From Prolixibacteraceae bacterium (GTDB taxonomy: Bacteria > Bacteroidota > Bacteroidia > Bacteroidales > Prolixibacteraceae), in NCBI GenBank assembly GCA_023229575.1, contig JALNYZ010000002.1, forward strand, positions 186,001 to 250,000: a stretch of 64,000 nucleotides of DNA. Reading direction: 5' to 3'. Positions within the stretch are counted from its first letter, which is position 1. Each line of letters begins with the position of its first letter. Under the pieces are notes generated by a model. It saw only the letters and a list, made by a program, of their open reading frames with translations, had not been told where the DNA came from and searched no databases. Both the position numbers and the translations under genes were made by a program. Below, in pieces: positions 42,056-52,394 of this stretch.

Positions 42056-44770
42056 TTAGTTAAATACTGCATTCATAATTCGTTCCAACCTTCTTTTGTG
42101 TTTTTCCAACAATCCGGCTGCCGGACTGGCACTCTCAGGACGGCTAACCAACTCGAGTCCCAGTTCAGGATATTTCCTGCAAATGTAAGGCCATACTCCC
42201 ATATTGGAAGGCTCGTCTTGAACCCACAAGAATCTTTTGGACTGAGAGTTATGAAATATTATATCACGTATTTCTTCGGCTGGAAAAGGAGAGATTTGCT
42301 CAATTCTGTGGATGGCAACCTTCTCCGATCCTAGCTTCTCCCGTCGATCTATTAACTCGAAATAGATTTTGCCGGATGTAAATACCACAACTTCTGCTTT
42401 ACCTTGCTTGACTTCCTTGTCCGGAATAAGCTTTTGAAAGCCTCCTTTTGTCATTTGATCCAGCGAAGAAACTACCTTTGGATGGCGCAGCAAACTTTTC
42501 GGAGTGAAGACGATTAATGGAATCCGCACATCCCCAAGTACTTGCCTTCTTAATACATGAAAAAGATTGGCAGGAGTGGTTGGAACCACTACATGCATGT
42601 TGTAATTGCTGCAGAGCGACAAATACCTTTCGATCCTGGCGCTGGAATGTTCAGGTCCCTGACCTTCATATCCATGAGGTAAAAAAAGTACCAATCCATT
42701 CATCATTCCCCATTTTTCACCTGCTGAGCAGATATATTGGTCGTAGATTACCTGGGCTACATTGGCAAAGTCGCCGAACTGGCCTTCCCAAATGGTAAGC
42801 CCTTTTGGATTTGCCATCGAATAGCCGTATTCGAAGCCCATTACACCATATTCGTTTAGCGGAGAGTTGTGAACAACAAAAGGTGCCTGATGGGTAGAGA
42901 TATTTTGAAGCGGAAAATATTTTTCACCACTATCTTCCAGTACCAGGGCCGAGTGCCTGTGAGAAAAGGTACCTCTTTGGGCATCCTGCCCACTTAACCG
43001 AACCGGAATACCTTCTTTGAGAAGTGTAGCATAAGCAAGTAATTCGCCCAAAGCCCAGTCGACCTTGTTGTTGGCCACCATCTGGCTACGGTCTTCCATT
43101 AACTTTACTATTTTGCTGAAAAATTTCTTATCAGCCGGCAGTGTGTTGATGGCAATGGCCAGTTGTTTCAGTTCCATTTCCGATACAGCAGTCGGAACTT
43201 CATAAACTTCGCAAGGATCAGGAAAACGGTAGGGTTTGTACTCATCAACCAGAAAATTTTTGATGTTGAGCTTGTCAATCAGTTTACTTTCCTCATAATT
43301 TTGCTCCAGCTGTTCATCAAACTTCGAAATCTCCTGATCAACCTCCAATTGTGTCATGATCCCGGCATAGACCAGTTTCTTCGCATAGATATCCCTTGGA
43401 TTGGGATGGCTTGCAATGGCCTTATAAAGCATCGGTTGTGTAAACCGGGGCTCATCACCCTCGTTGTGACCATATTTGCGGTAGGAGAGAATATCAATAA
43501 ATACATCTGATTCAAAACGTTGACGAAATTCCAATGCCAGTTTAACGGTGAAAATAAGGGCTTCCACATCGTCTCCGTTTACATGGAAAACAGGGGAACG
43601 TGTAACTTTTGCAACGTCTGTGCAATAGGTACTGGATCGTGCTTCCAGATAATCTGTAGTAAATCCCACCTGGTTATTGACTACCAGATGCAAGGTGCCA
43701 CCGGTTTTATATCCCGGCAATAGGGCCATTTGCACGATTTCGTAGACAATTCCCTGTCCGGCAATGGCAGCATCTCCATGGATGATGATTGGGGCAATTT
43801 TGGCGCAATCACCGGCGTAATGGTGGTCTATCCGCGCCCTTACCATCCCTTCCGCCAAAGATCCGACTGTCTCGAGGTGCGAAGGGTTGGGAATAAGGCT
43901 CAATTTCACCTTTTCGCCGGCATCCGTTGTGATAATATTTTCAAAACCAAGATGGTACTTCACATCGCCTTGAGATATACCTTCTTCATATTCAGTTGCA
44001 TAGAATTCTTTGAAGATGTTTTTGTAGGGTTTTTCGAGTATATTGGCCAGTACATTGAGTCTGCCGCGATGTGCCATACCTACAACGAACTCTTCGATAC
44101 CAAGTTTGGCCCCATGGACTACCAGGGCATCCAGGGCAGGAATCAGCGCTTCGGTTCCTTCGAGGGAGAATCGTTTTGCACCAACAAATTTGCGGTGAAT
44201 GAAACTCTCAAATCCGACAGCAATGTTCAAGTGATAAAAAATATGTTTCTGTTGCTCTGGGGTATAGAATTCACTGTTTTTCGATTTTTCCATCCTGATC
44301 CTAAGCCAGTCGATAAGCTCAGGTTGCCGCATGTATAGAAATTCGGCGCCAATTGATTCACAATAAGTTATTTCGAGGTGGGAAATAATCTCTTTGAGGG
44401 TTGCATTGCCAATACCAATCTCTTTTCCGGCATGAAAAACGGTATTCAGATCTTCTTCATCCAGGTTGAAGTTTGTGTAATCCAGGGTTGGACTATAGGT
44501 CCTTCTTTTCCTTACCGGATTTGTCCGGGTGAACAGGTGTCCGCGCTGACGATAGCCATTTATCAGGTTTAGAATCCTGAACTCTTTTTGAATCCGGTCT
44601 TCATCGGCTGCCGATACTGCTACTTCCTGGTAAGATTTTCTGGCCAACTCAAATCCTTCGAAGAAATTGCGCCAGGATTGTTCCACATTAACAGGATTTT
44701 CCAGATAATTTTTGTACAATTCCTCTATTGCACTGATTTCCTGATTGCCGACAAGGGAAAATTTATCCAT
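42056..44770 (-). CDS. sucA: 2-oxoglutarate dehydrogenase E1 component
   Basis: The 904-residue product has the E1o N-terminal motif FSLVGNQEISAIEELYKNYLENP, the GMAHRGRLNVLANILEKP block, KVKLSLIPNPSHLE, and thiamine-diphosphate-binding GDAAIAGQGIVYE with NNQVGFTT. The C-terminal half has SGQDAQRGTFSHRHS and EHSSARIERYL. It decarboxylates 2-oxoglutarate and transfers succinyl units to the E2 lipoyl group. The length is slightly below that of the E. coli protein but normal for this phylum. It forms an operon with the E2 gene, eight bases downstream. Confidence 0.96.
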   Translation of the reverse strand: MDKFSLVGNQEISAIEELYKNYLENPVNVEQSWRNFFEGFELARKSYQEVAVSAADEDRIQKEFRILNLINGYRQRGHLFTRTNPVRKRRTYSPTLDYTNFNLDEEDLNTVFHAGKEIGIGNATLKEIISHLEITYCESIGAEFLYMRQPELIDWLRIRMEKSKNSEFYTPEQQKHIFYHLNIAVGFESFIHRKFVGAKRFSLEGTEALIPALDALVVHGAKLGIEEFVVGMAHRGRLNVLANILEKPYKNIFKEFYATEYEEGISQGDVKYHLGFENIITTDAGEKVKLSLIPNPSHLETVGSLAEGMVRARIDHHYAGDCAKIAPIIIHGDAAIAGQGIVYEIVQMALLPGYKTGGTLHLVVNNQVGFTTDYLEARSSTYCTDVAKVTRSPVFHVNGDDVEALIFTVKLALEFRQRFESDVFIDILSYRKYGHNEGDEPRFTQPMLYKAIASHPNPRDIYAKKLVYAGIMTQLEVDQEISKFDEQLEQNYEESKLIDKLNIKNFLVDEYKPYRFPDPCEVYEVPTAVSEMELKQLAIAINTLPADKKFFSKIVKLMEDRSQMVANNKVDWALGELLAYATLLKEGIPVRLSGQDAQRGTFSHRHSALVLEDSGEKYFPLQNISTHQAPFVVHNSPLNEYGVMGFEYGYSMANPKGLTIWEGQFGDFANVAQVIYDQYICSAGEKWGMMNGLVLFLPHGYEGQGPEHSSARIERYLSLCSNYNMHVVVPTTPANLFHVLRRQVLGDVRIPLIVFTPKSLLRHPKVVSSLDQMTKGGFQKLIPDKEVKQGKAEVVVFTSGKIYFELIDRREKLGSEKVAIHRIEQISPFPAEEIRDIIFHNSQSKRFLWVQDEPSNMGVWPYICRKYPELGLELVSRPESASPAAGLLEKHKRRLERIMNAVFN

Positions 44771-44822
44771 ACATTGTAGTTAATGTTCGATCTTACGTGT
44801 GAATTGAAAATATGTTTAGTCT

Positions 44823-44830
44823 CAAATGTA
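44823..44830 (-). promoter_or_regulatory. Candidate -7 box for sucAB
   Basis: On the minus strand TACATTTG matches TAnnTTTG, 53 bases before the sucA start codon. No matching -33 element is evident. Confidence 0.35.
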
Positions 44831-44892
44831 CTAAATCATCAGGTAAATCTCAGAAATAATCAGCAATTTTAACAATTAATTTCCACCTGAAG

Positions 44893-44900
44893 AGGGGAGG
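44893..44900 (+). promoter_or_regulatory. Strong Shine-Dalgarno sequence deciding a TTG start
   Basis: AGGGGAGG ends five bases before the TTG at 44906 and 17 bases before the first in-frame ATG (44918). Spacing supports the TTG. Strong Shine-Dalgarno sequences are uncommon in this phylum. Confidence 0.55.
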
Positions 44901-44905
44901 TATCT

Positions 44906-47803
44906 TTGAGTAAGCCCATGAAGGAAACGCAGGAGTATTTTTTAAAGCAGATTGCAAAATCGTTGTATGATGTTCATGGACAGCATGTTTCTGATTTAAC
45001 CATTGTGTTTCCAAATCGCAGGGCAGCACTGTTTTTCACGGAATACCTGAACAGAATTGTTACAGAACCTACTTTTTCTCCTGAAATTGTTACCATTCAA
45101 GAGCTTTTTGCCAACCTCACTCCGTTGCGGGTCGAGGATCCGCTTCAGCTAATTTTTCGGCTTTTTAAGATATACAGGGAATTAAGCGGATCAAAAGAGT
45201 CGTTTGATGAATTTTTCAGTTGGGGCGAGATGTTGCTTCACGATTTTGACCAGGTTGACAAATACCTCGTGGATGCAGAGTTGCTATTTACGAATATAAC
45301 TGATCTCAAAGAGATTGACGAACATTTTAATGACTGGAATGATGAGCGAAAGGAGGAGATCAGCCATTTTTGGAAGAGTTTGACGAATGGGAAACAGAAG
45401 GCGGATCAAAAAGAGTTTGCCCGTCTTTGGCAAGTACTTTACCCCATTTACCGGAAATTGAAAGATGATCTCGATGCCGGTAAAATTGCCTATGAGGGTA
45501 TGTTATTCCGTGATGTTGTGGAAGGAAGTGACTTGCTGTTATCAGGCTATCTGTCTGATAGAAAGTTTGTTGTTGCTGGTTTCAATGCATTGAATGGATG
45601 CGAGAAGAAACTTTTTCAGACCTTGCAGAAAGGGGGAAATGTGGAGTTTTACTGGGATTATGATCAATATTATCTGACTGATTTATACCAGGAGGCTGGA
45701 CTTTTCATGAAGGAAAATCTTGAATTGTTTCCCCAGACAGATCTGCCCTACGAAACAAATTGTTTTCGAAAAAAAAAGAAGTTGAAGATTATTCATACCC
45801 CTTCCCAGATTGGTCAGGCTCAAGTTGCTGCAAACGAAGTTGAACTGCTGGTAAATGATTTCGATGACAGTGCAATTGTTTTGTGCGATGAAGAACTTCT
45901 TTTGCCCGTACTTTCGGCGCTTCCAAAAGAGTTGGAATCAGTGAATGTGACAATGGGACTGCCACTTAGCCAAACACCCTTGTTTAGTCTTGTAAGCCTG
46001 TTGATTACGCTACAAAAAAAGGCAAAGATGGATGGGAACACCTTGGTTTTTCACTATAAAAGTATCATTGATTTATTAAATAATCAATTAATTCAATCTA
46101 TATATCCAATTGAAAGCAAGCTAATTATTGATAATATTATTCGAAGGAATTTGCTATATGTAACCGATACTGAATTGGGCACAAATGAGCTCTTTGCAAA
46201 AATTTTTGCCATCAAAGAATCAGTATCGGCATTGCCCGATTATTTTCTTGCAATTCTCTATGATTTGTTCCTTTTTTGGGAGAAAAGTGGTCTCGAAAAC
46301 GGCACCACCAATTATCAGGAATACATATACCAGGTTTATCTCTCCATCAACAAACTGAACAATTCACTTTTCATAGCCGGAAGTGCGGTTATGGGAAGGG
46401 AAGATTTCCTTTTACATGATACTTTTTTTAAAATATTGCAGCAATATCTGGGCACACTGTCCATCACTTTTGACGGAGAACCCCTGGCGGGGCTGCAAAT
46501 CATGGGAATATTGGAAACACGCTCCCTGGATTTCAAAAACATCATCTTATTGTCAGTCAATGAGGGAATTATGCCCAGGGCGAATGTGTCAGGCTCATTT
46601 ATTCCCTATCATCTTCGCAGGGGGGTGGGACTTCCCACCATCGAAGAACAAGATGCCATGTATGCCTACTATTTCTATCGATTGCTTCAGAGGGCCGAAA
46701 GTGTGACTTTCGTCTACAACTCCGGATCCAACGGACTTAAAACCGGGGAAAAGAGCCGCTTCTTGTACCAGCTTTTAATGGAATCGCCTTTCGAAATAAT
46801 AGAAAGTGGCGTCGAAAACACGATTGACCCGTTACCATCATTTCCAATTTCGATAGAGAAAACGGGTAAAGTCATTGAAGTGATAAATGGTTTTCTTGAA
46901 TCCGGAAAGAGAATGTCTCCTACTGCCCTTGACCAATATATCCAATGTCCACTTAGCTATTATTTTAAGTATATTGTTGGATTTCAGGAGGATGATGAAG
47001 TATTAGAAGAGGTGGATGCCAGAATTTTTGGCAAACTTTTTCATTCGGTCATGGAGAATATATACCGGCCTTATCTAAATCAGGTTATTCATGACAGTAT
47101 CCTTGATTCATTGCTTAATGATTTGCAAACGCTGGAACGGCTCATTCTTGACGCTTTTTTTCTTCATTTTTTTAAAACCGGATCCAAAATTGATATCTCC
47201 AGGATTACCGGACGAAACAGATTGGTCTATGAGGTGATCAAGAAAATGGTACTTCAGACCTTGAGCTATGACAAGAAAAGAGTTCCTTTTGAAATTGAGG
47301 GACTTGAACAAAATGTGAGTGCGATGATTCCAATTTTTAAGGGAACCAAATCTGTTCGCATAGGCGGGGTTATTGATAGAATAGACTCATTATCAGGAGA
47401 TATAGAAATAATTGATTACAAAACAGGCACAACTTTACATGATTTCTATTCGTTGTCAGAATTATTTGACAAGGAGTCTAAGAAAAGGAACAAGGCTGCC
47501 TTCCAGACGCTGGTTTATGGTACTATTTGGGACAAAATGCACCCTGAATCAGGTGCGGTCTATCCATCAATATATGCACTCAAGAAGATATTTCTACAGG
47601 AAAACCATAGGATATCAATCAGGGAGAATGGTATCAGGGAGGTAAAATACCTTGATGTGAAAGGAGAATTCGAATTATTGCTGATCAGTCTGCTGGAAGA
47701 GATATTTGATCCAGCAATCCCATTTTACCAAACCAAGGTCGAAGATCATTGCTTGTATTGTTCGTTTTCCACCATTTGCGGGAAACAGTCGGCTCAATCA
47801 TGA
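44906..47803 (+). CDS. AddB-like PD-(D/E)XK nuclease/inactive helicase of recombinational repair
   Basis: The 965-residue protein starts at a TTG with an ideal Shine-Dalgarno sequence. The N-terminal LTIVFPNRRAALFFTEYL resembles the AddB helicase-like domain, which lacks a Walker A site. The middle LETRSLDFKNIILLSVNEGIMPR is a remnant helicase motif. The C-terminal RecB-type nuclease has VRIGGVIDRIDSLSGDIEIIDYKTG (Asp ... Asp-Tyr-Lys). Cysteines in YIQCPLSYYF and HCLYCSFSTIC fit the AddB 4Fe-4S cluster. With an AddA helicase-nuclease (not in this window) it would process double-strand breaks. The gene converges on trmD with a ten-base overlap. Confidence 0.88.
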   Translation: MSKPMKETQEYFLKQIAKSLYDVHGQHVSDLTIVFPNRRAALFFTEYLNRIVTEPTFSPEIVTIQELFANLTPLRVEDPLQLIFRLFKIYRELSGSKESFDEFFSWGEMLLHDFDQVDKYLVDAELLFTNITDLKEIDEHFNDWNDERKEEISHFWKSLTNGKQKADQKEFARLWQVLYPIYRKLKDDLDAGKIAYEGMLFRDVVEGSDLLLSGYLSDRKFVVAGFNALNGCEKKLFQTLQKGGNVEFYWDYDQYYLTDLYQEAGLFMKENLELFPQTDLPYETNCFRKKKKLKIIHTPSQIGQAQVAANEVELLVNDFDDSAIVLCDEELLLPVLSALPKELESVNVTMGLPLSQTPLFSLVSLLITLQKKAKMDGNTLVFHYKSIIDLLNNQLIQSIYPIESKLIIDNIIRRNLLYVTDTELGTNELFAKIFAIKESVSALPDYFLAILYDLFLFWEKSGLENGTTNYQEYIYQVYLSINKLNNSLFIAGSAVMGREDFLLHDTFFKILQQYLGTLSITFDGEPLAGLQIMGILETRSLDFKNIILLSVNEGIMPRANVSGSFIPYHLRRGVGLPTIEEQDAMYAYYFYRLLQRAESVTFVYNSGSNGLKTGEKSRFLYQLLMESPFEIIESGVENTIDPLPSFPISIEKTGKVIEVINGFLESGKRMSPTALDQYIQCPLSYYFKYIVGFQEDDEVLEEVDARIFGKLFHSVMENIYRPYLNQVIHDSILDSLLNDLQTLERLILDAFFLHFFKTGSKIDISRITGRNRLVYEVIKKMVLQTLSYDKKRVPFEIEGLEQNVSAMIPIFKGTKSVRIGGVIDRIDSLSGDIEIIDYKTGTTLHDFYSLSELFDKESKKRNKAAFQTLVYGTIWDKMHPESGAVYPSIYALKKIFLQENHRISIRENGIREVKYLDVKGEFELLLISLLEEIFDPAIPFYQTKVEDHCLYCSFSTICGKQSAQS

Positions 47804-48474
47804 GCCAGCAGATCTGGCCTGATGCGGCGGGTCCTTTCAATTGCCTGCTCCATTTTCCATTCATCAATCAACTGATCATTGCCTGAAAGAAGTATATCAG
47901 GCACTTTCCATCCTTTGTACTCAGCCGGACGCGTATATACCGGTGGAGTAAGCAATCCATCCTGAAATGAATCAGTCAGCGCAGAGGTTTCGTCAGATAA
48001 AACTCCCGGCAACAATCGAACGATCGCGTCCGAAATAATTGCTGCAGCAAGCTCTCCACCGGTTAAAACATAGTCACCAATCGAAAACTCCCTGGTCACA
48101 AGAAAGTCCCGTACGCGCTGATCTATACCTTTGTAATGACCGCATAAAATCAGAAGGTTTCCTTTCATAGATAGCTGATTAGCATCCTGTTGGGTAAATT
48201 TTATCGCATCGGGGGTTAGGAAGATGATTTCATCGTAAATGCGTTGTTCCTTTAGTTCAGAGATAGCCCTGTCAATAGGCTCCACCATCATGACCATACC
48301 TGCGCCTTTGCTAAAGGCATAATCATCCACTCTTTTGTGCTTATCCGTGGCCCAGTCCCGGATGTTGTGAATATAGATCTCGGCCAGCCCTTTGTCCTTA
48401 GCCCGTTTTAAAATGGAGTGATTAAACGGACTTTCAAGCAATTCAGGTACAACAGTCAGAATATCTATACGCAT
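47794..48474 (-). CDS. trmD: tRNA (guanine-N1-)-methyltransferase
   Basis: Starting at the ATG at 48474 the protein has 226 residues and begins MRIDILTVVPELLESPFNHSI. TrmD trefoil-knot motifs are clear: FSKGAGMVMMVEPI, LLILCGHYKGIDQRV, SIGDYVLTGGELAA and LTPPVYTRPAEYKGWKVPDILLSGN. It methylates G37 of tRNAs with SAM, preventing frameshifting. A longer in-frame start at 48492 overlaps the -7 box and is less likely. The gene overlaps the 3' end of the convergent AddB-like gene by ten bases. Confidence 0.96.
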   Translation of the reverse strand: MRIDILTVVPELLESPFNHSILKRAKDKGLAEIYIHNIRDWATDKHKRVDDYAFSKGAGMVMMVEPIDRAISELKEQRIYDEIIFLTPDAIKFTQQDANQLSMKGNLLILCGHYKGIDQRVRDFLVTREFSIGDYVLTGGELAAAIISDAIVRLLPGVLSDETSALTDSFQDGLLTPPVYTRPAEYKGWKVPDILLSGNDQLIDEWKMEQAIERTRRIRPDLLAHD

Positions 48475-48489
48475 ACAACAGATTTTTGG

Positions 48490-48497
48490 CAAAGGTA
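48490..48497 (-). promoter_or_regulatory. Candidate -7 box for trmD
   Basis: The minus-strand word TACCTTTG matches TAnnTTTG and lies 16 bases before the ATG at 48474, giving a very short leader. Confidence 0.4.
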
Positions 48498-48623
48498 AAA
48501 AAACTCTTTTACGAGCATATTCTTCTCATTTGTGGTATAATCGCAAAAATTTCTTAAAATATGTTTAAGAAACAGTTGACGTTAACGGGTAAATATCTAT
48601 TTTCGTGCAGAATTATTAAACAT

Positions 48624-50759
48624 ATGAAATCTAAAGAATTGGAGAATCCTGCTTCCTCGCCGGAAAACGAACAATTATCGGTCACCGGCGTAGAGAATGA
48701 AGAGACTGGCGTTACTTCGGAACCGATTGTTAACATTGAAGAGGTTAAAAGCGAAGAATTTGTAGTAACAGAGGAGCAGAAAGCTGAAACTGTCGATGCT
48801 TCAGAACCAATTGTTAACAGTGAAGAAGTTGGTAACGGGGAGCCTGGGATAACAGAAGATCAGAAACCTCAGAATGCCGGATTAATTGAAGTAGAAGTTG
48901 TTGAAACAGAGCCTTCTCACGAAAATGAATCCGAATTGACAGATGCCATCCTCGAACCTCAATTGGACGTTGTTGATGAAGAAGATGATCCATTTCACGA
49001 TGATGAACCAACTGCAGATGGCCAGCCTATTCACGATTACTCCTCCTACAACAAGATAAATCTGATCAATACACTTCGAAAAATCATCGGCGAAGGGGAT
49101 GTTGATGTGATCAAACCACATGCAGACGCCATCAAGGCTTGTTTTTATAAAATCAGGAACCACGAAATAGGTGAACAAAAGGCAGCATTCATTGCTGAAG
49201 GCAACGATGAAGAGCTTTTTCTTGCAGAATCTGATTCCTATGAACTGGAGTTAAAAGATCTTTTCAGGGAATATAAAAACCTTCGGTACGAATCCAACAA
49301 GAAACTTGAGGCTGTAAAGGAAGAGAACTACCTGAAGAAGGTTGAAATTATTGAAGAGATAAAGACACTGGTAAATAGTGAGAACTCACTGAACAACACA
49401 TTTCAGCTGTTCAATGAGTTACAGATTAAATTTAAGGCCATTGGCCAGGTACCGCAATCGAAAGTCAAAGATCTTTGGGAGAACTACCACTACCAGGTAG
49501 AGCGGTTTTACGATTTTGTCAAGATCGATCGTGAATTGCGGGACCTTGATCTAAAACGCAACATGGACCAGAAATTGCTTTTGTGCATCAAAGCAGAAGA
49601 GTTGTCCGTCAATCCTGATGAACCGCTGGTTACCTTCAAAGAGCTGCAAAAATTGCACGAGTCCTGGCGGGAAATAGGGCCTGTACCAAGGGATCATAAA
49701 CAGGAGCTTTGGGACCGTTTTAAAATTGCAACATCAGTTATTAACAAACGATACCAGCAACATTTCGAACAGGAACGCTCAGTCCAGAAAGAACAACTCC
49801 AAAAGAAGATTGAACTTTGTGAAATGGCTGAAAGTTTGTCGGACTTTGTATCAGACAATCCACGAGAATGGAACGAAGTTACCGAAAAGGTAATTTCTCT
49901 TCAGGAAGAGTGGAAAAAAACAGGTTTTGGTCCAAGAAAAGAGAATAGCAAAATTTGGGACCGTTTCAGGGCAGCCAATGATATCTTCTTCCAAAACAAG
50001 CGGAATTTCTGGAATAAGAGCAAAGAACATTTGTTACAGAATTACGCCTTGAAAGTTGACATTTGTGAACAGGCTGAGAAACTGAAAGATAGCGAAGAAT
50101 GGAAAGCCACAACTGACAAATTGATCACGCTTCAGAAAAAATGGAAAGATGTTGGTCCTGTACCCAGAAAACAATCGGAATTGATTTGGAAACGCTTTCG
50201 TACAGCCTGTGATGAGTTCTTTAACAAGAAACAGACCCATTTTTCCGGTGTAACAGGTGACCAGGATGAGAACCTGAAAGCCAAGAAGCAGTTGGTCACA
50301 GAAATTGAGGAGTACAAACTTACAGGCATTGTCAAGGATGACCTGTCGGCACTGAAGAAATTCCAGGACAGATGGGCAGAGATTGGTCATGTTCCTTTCA
50401 GGAAGAAAGAGGAACTCCAGAATAAGTACCATGATGCCATTGACAATCAGTTCAATAAGATTAAAATGGATGATTCTGATTTAAACATGATCAAGTTTAA
50501 ATCCAAAATAGAACATTTGGCTTCCCTGCCAAGAGGTTGGTCAAAAATCAACATGGAGCGGGACCGTTATTCGGTTCGACTGAGGCAGTTGGAAAGCGAT
50601 ATCAATACACTGACCAACAATGTTGGTTTCTTTGGAACATCAGAAGGTGCCCAGTCCCTGATAAAAGGGGTGAATGACCAGATCGATAAACTAAAAACAC
50701 AAATTGATCAGCTTAAGTCGAAGATGAAAATCATCGATGAACAAGAGGAGATCAATTAA
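48624..50759 (+). CDS. DUF349 repeat protein
   Basis: From the ATG at 48624 the product has 711 residues. The first 150 are highly acidic and low-complexity, with repeats of SEPIVN and EEVK. The rest is helical, with tandem DUF349 units marked by LHESWREIGPVPRDHKQELWDRFK, EWKKTGFGPRKENSKIWDRFR, KWKDVGPVPRKQSELIWKRFR and RWAEIGHVPFRKKEELQNKY. The C-terminus is a coiled coil (INDQIDKLKTQIDQLKSK-like). No signal or membrane segment is seen. The family is conserved in Bacteroidota; its function is unclear. The gene lies 12 bases upstream of pyrG. An in-frame start at 48561 is also possible. Confidence 0.85.
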   Translation: MKSKELENPASSPENEQLSVTGVENEETGVTSEPIVNIEEVKSEEFVVTEEQKAETVDASEPIVNSEEVGNGEPGITEDQKPQNAGLIEVEVVETEPSHENESELTDAILEPQLDVVDEEDDPFHDDEPTADGQPIHDYSSYNKINLINTLRKIIGEGDVDVIKPHADAIKACFYKIRNHEIGEQKAAFIAEGNDEELFLAESDSYELELKDLFREYKNLRYESNKKLEAVKEENYLKKVEIIEEIKTLVNSENSLNNTFQLFNELQIKFKAIGQVPQSKVKDLWENYHYQVERFYDFVKIDRELRDLDLKRNMDQKLLLCIKAEELSVNPDEPLVTFKELQKLHESWREIGPVPRDHKQELWDRFKIATSVINKRYQQHFEQERSVQKEQLQKKIELCEMAESLSDFVSDNPREWNEVTEKVISLQEEWKKTGFGPRKENSKIWDRFRAANDIFFQNKRNFWNKSKEHLLQNYALKVDICEQAEKLKDSEEWKATTDKLITLQKKWKDVGPVPRKQSELIWKRFRTACDEFFNKKQTHFSGVTGDQDENLKAKKQLVTEIEEYKLTGIVKDDLSALKKFQDRWAEIGHVPFRKKEELQNKYHDAIDNQFNKIKMDDSDLNMIKFKSKIEHLASLPRGWSKINMERDRYSVRLRQLESDINTLTNNVGFFGTSEGAQSLIKGVNDQIDKLKTQIDQLKSKMKIIDEQEEIN

Positions 50760-50771
50760 ATTCGGAAAGTT

Positions 50772-52391
50772 TTGTCAACTACCAAGTACATTTTTGTTAC
50801 AGGAGGTGTTGCTTCATCCCTGGGTAAAGGAATCATTGCCTCCTCGTTGGCCAAGTTACTCCAGTCGAGGGGCTACAAAGTCACCATCCAGAAACTTGAT
50901 CCTTATATCAATGTTGATCCTGGCACGCTAAATCCATATGAACACGGGGAGTGTTATGTAACTGAAGACGGAGCGGAGACAGATCTCGATTTAGGCCATT
51001 ATGAGCGCTTTCTGAATTCACCGACCTCTCAGGCAAACAATGTCACAACCGGTAGGATATACCAGTCCGTTATAAACAAGGAGCGGAGAGGCGATTACCT
51101 GGGTAAAACAGTACAAATCATCCCGCACATCACTGATGAGATTAAAAGGTACATCAAATTTCTTGGATCCAAGAAAAAATTTGATGTGGTCATTTCAGAG
51201 ATAGGTGGAACAGTCGGCGACATTGAATCTTTGCCGTATATTGAGGCCGTTCGTCAGATGAAGTGGGAGCTAGGCACCGATGCACTGATCATTCATCTCA
51301 CCCTGGTCCCTTATTTACAGGCATCCGGAGAGTTGAAGACCAAGCCAACACAACATTCTGTCAAACAGTTGCTGGAGAACGGTGTTCAGCCTGATGTACT
51401 TGTGCTGCGAACAGAGCATCAGCTTACTCCCGATCTGAAAGGGAAAGTGGCTTTATTTTGCAACGTCAGTAAAGAAGCTGTCATTGAATCCATTGATGTT
51501 TCTACCATCTATGAGGTTCCTATCAGGATGAAAGAGGAGAAGCTTGATGAGATCGTATTGAAAAAACTAGGACTCCCGCTTGGGAATGAGCCTGACCTGA
51601 AAAATTGGAATGAATTTCTGGACAGGTACAAGAATCCTAAAAAGGAGGTCAAAATTGCACTTATTGGAAAGTATGTCGAATTGCGTGATGCTTATAAGTC
51701 TATTGCTGAGGCAATTATTCATGCAGGGGCCACCAACGAGTGCAAAGTGAAAGTCGAGTGGATTCATTCCGAAAAGATCAACGCAGAGAATATTGAAAAG
51801 AGATTAAAAGGTTGTCAAGGGATTTTGATCGCGCCCGGATTTGGACATCGTGGAATAGAAGGAAAAATAGTTGCGGCAAAATACGCCAGGGAGCTGAAAA
51901 TTCCCTATTTCGGAATATGCCTTGGGATGCAGATTGCCGTAATTGAATTTGCCAGGGACGTTCTTAACCTTTGTGGCGCCGATTCTACCGAAATGAACCA
52001 GTTGACCAAATATCCTGTTATTGATTTGATGGACGAGCAGAAAGGCATCATTGACAAAGGAGGCACCATGCGATTGGGCTCATATGCCTGTAACCTGAAA
52101 AAAGATTCCAATTCCTACAAAGCTTACGGCAGAACAAAAATTTCCGAGCGCCATCGTCATCGTTACGAATTCAACAACAGTTATTTGGCCAGTTTTGAAA
52201 AGGCGGGAATGAAAGCTGTTGGTTTTAATCCTGATACTGATCTGGTCGAAGTAGTGGAAGTTCCGGATCACCCATGGTTTGTTGGGGTTCAGTTTCACCC
52301 TGAATACAGTAGTACCGTTCTTCAGCCGCATCCGCTATTTATTGCTTTCATAAAAGCTGTTATCGATTATTCTCAAAAACAATCAATTTAA
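50772..52391 (+). CDS. pyrG: CTP synthase
   Basis: The 539-residue protein has the synthetase domain (TKYIFVTGGVASSLGKGIIASSLAKLL, GECYVTEDGAETDLDLGHYERFL, SEIGGTVGDIESLPYIEA) and a C-terminal class-I glutaminase domain with nucleophile Cys in FGICLGMQ and the VQFHPEYSS His-x-Glu pair. It converts UTP to CTP using glutamine and ATP. The start appears to be a TTG; no ATG or GTG precedes the conserved TTKYIF block in frame. It is followed after three bases by yidC, so the DUF349, pyrG and yidC genes form one operon. Confidence 0.96.
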   Translation: MSTTKYIFVTGGVASSLGKGIIASSLAKLLQSRGYKVTIQKLDPYINVDPGTLNPYEHGECYVTEDGAETDLDLGHYERFLNSPTSQANNVTTGRIYQSVINKERRGDYLGKTVQIIPHITDEIKRYIKFLGSKKKFDVVISEIGGTVGDIESLPYIEAVRQMKWELGTDALIIHLTLVPYLQASGELKTKPTQHSVKQLLENGVQPDVLVLRTEHQLTPDLKGKVALFCNVSKEAVIESIDVSTIYEVPIRMKEEKLDEIVLKKLGLPLGNEPDLKNWNEFLDRYKNPKKEVKIALIGKYVELRDAYKSIAEAIIHAGATNECKVKVEWIHSEKINAENIEKRLKGCQGILIAPGFGHRGIEGKIVAAKYARELKIPYFGICLGMQIAVIEFARDVLNLCGADSTEMNQLTKYPVIDLMDEQKGIIDKGGTMRLGSYACNLKKDSNSYKAYGRTKISERHRHRYEFNNSYLASFEKAGMKAVGFNPDTDLVEVVEVPDHPWFVGVQFHPEYSSTVLQPHPLFIAFIKAVIDYSQKQSI

Positions 52392-52394
52392 TTT

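Noticed and set aside
43730..44338. Plus-strand 202-residue frame inside sucA
   Set aside because: Antisense shadow; the minus-strand product is an unmistakable E1 subunit.
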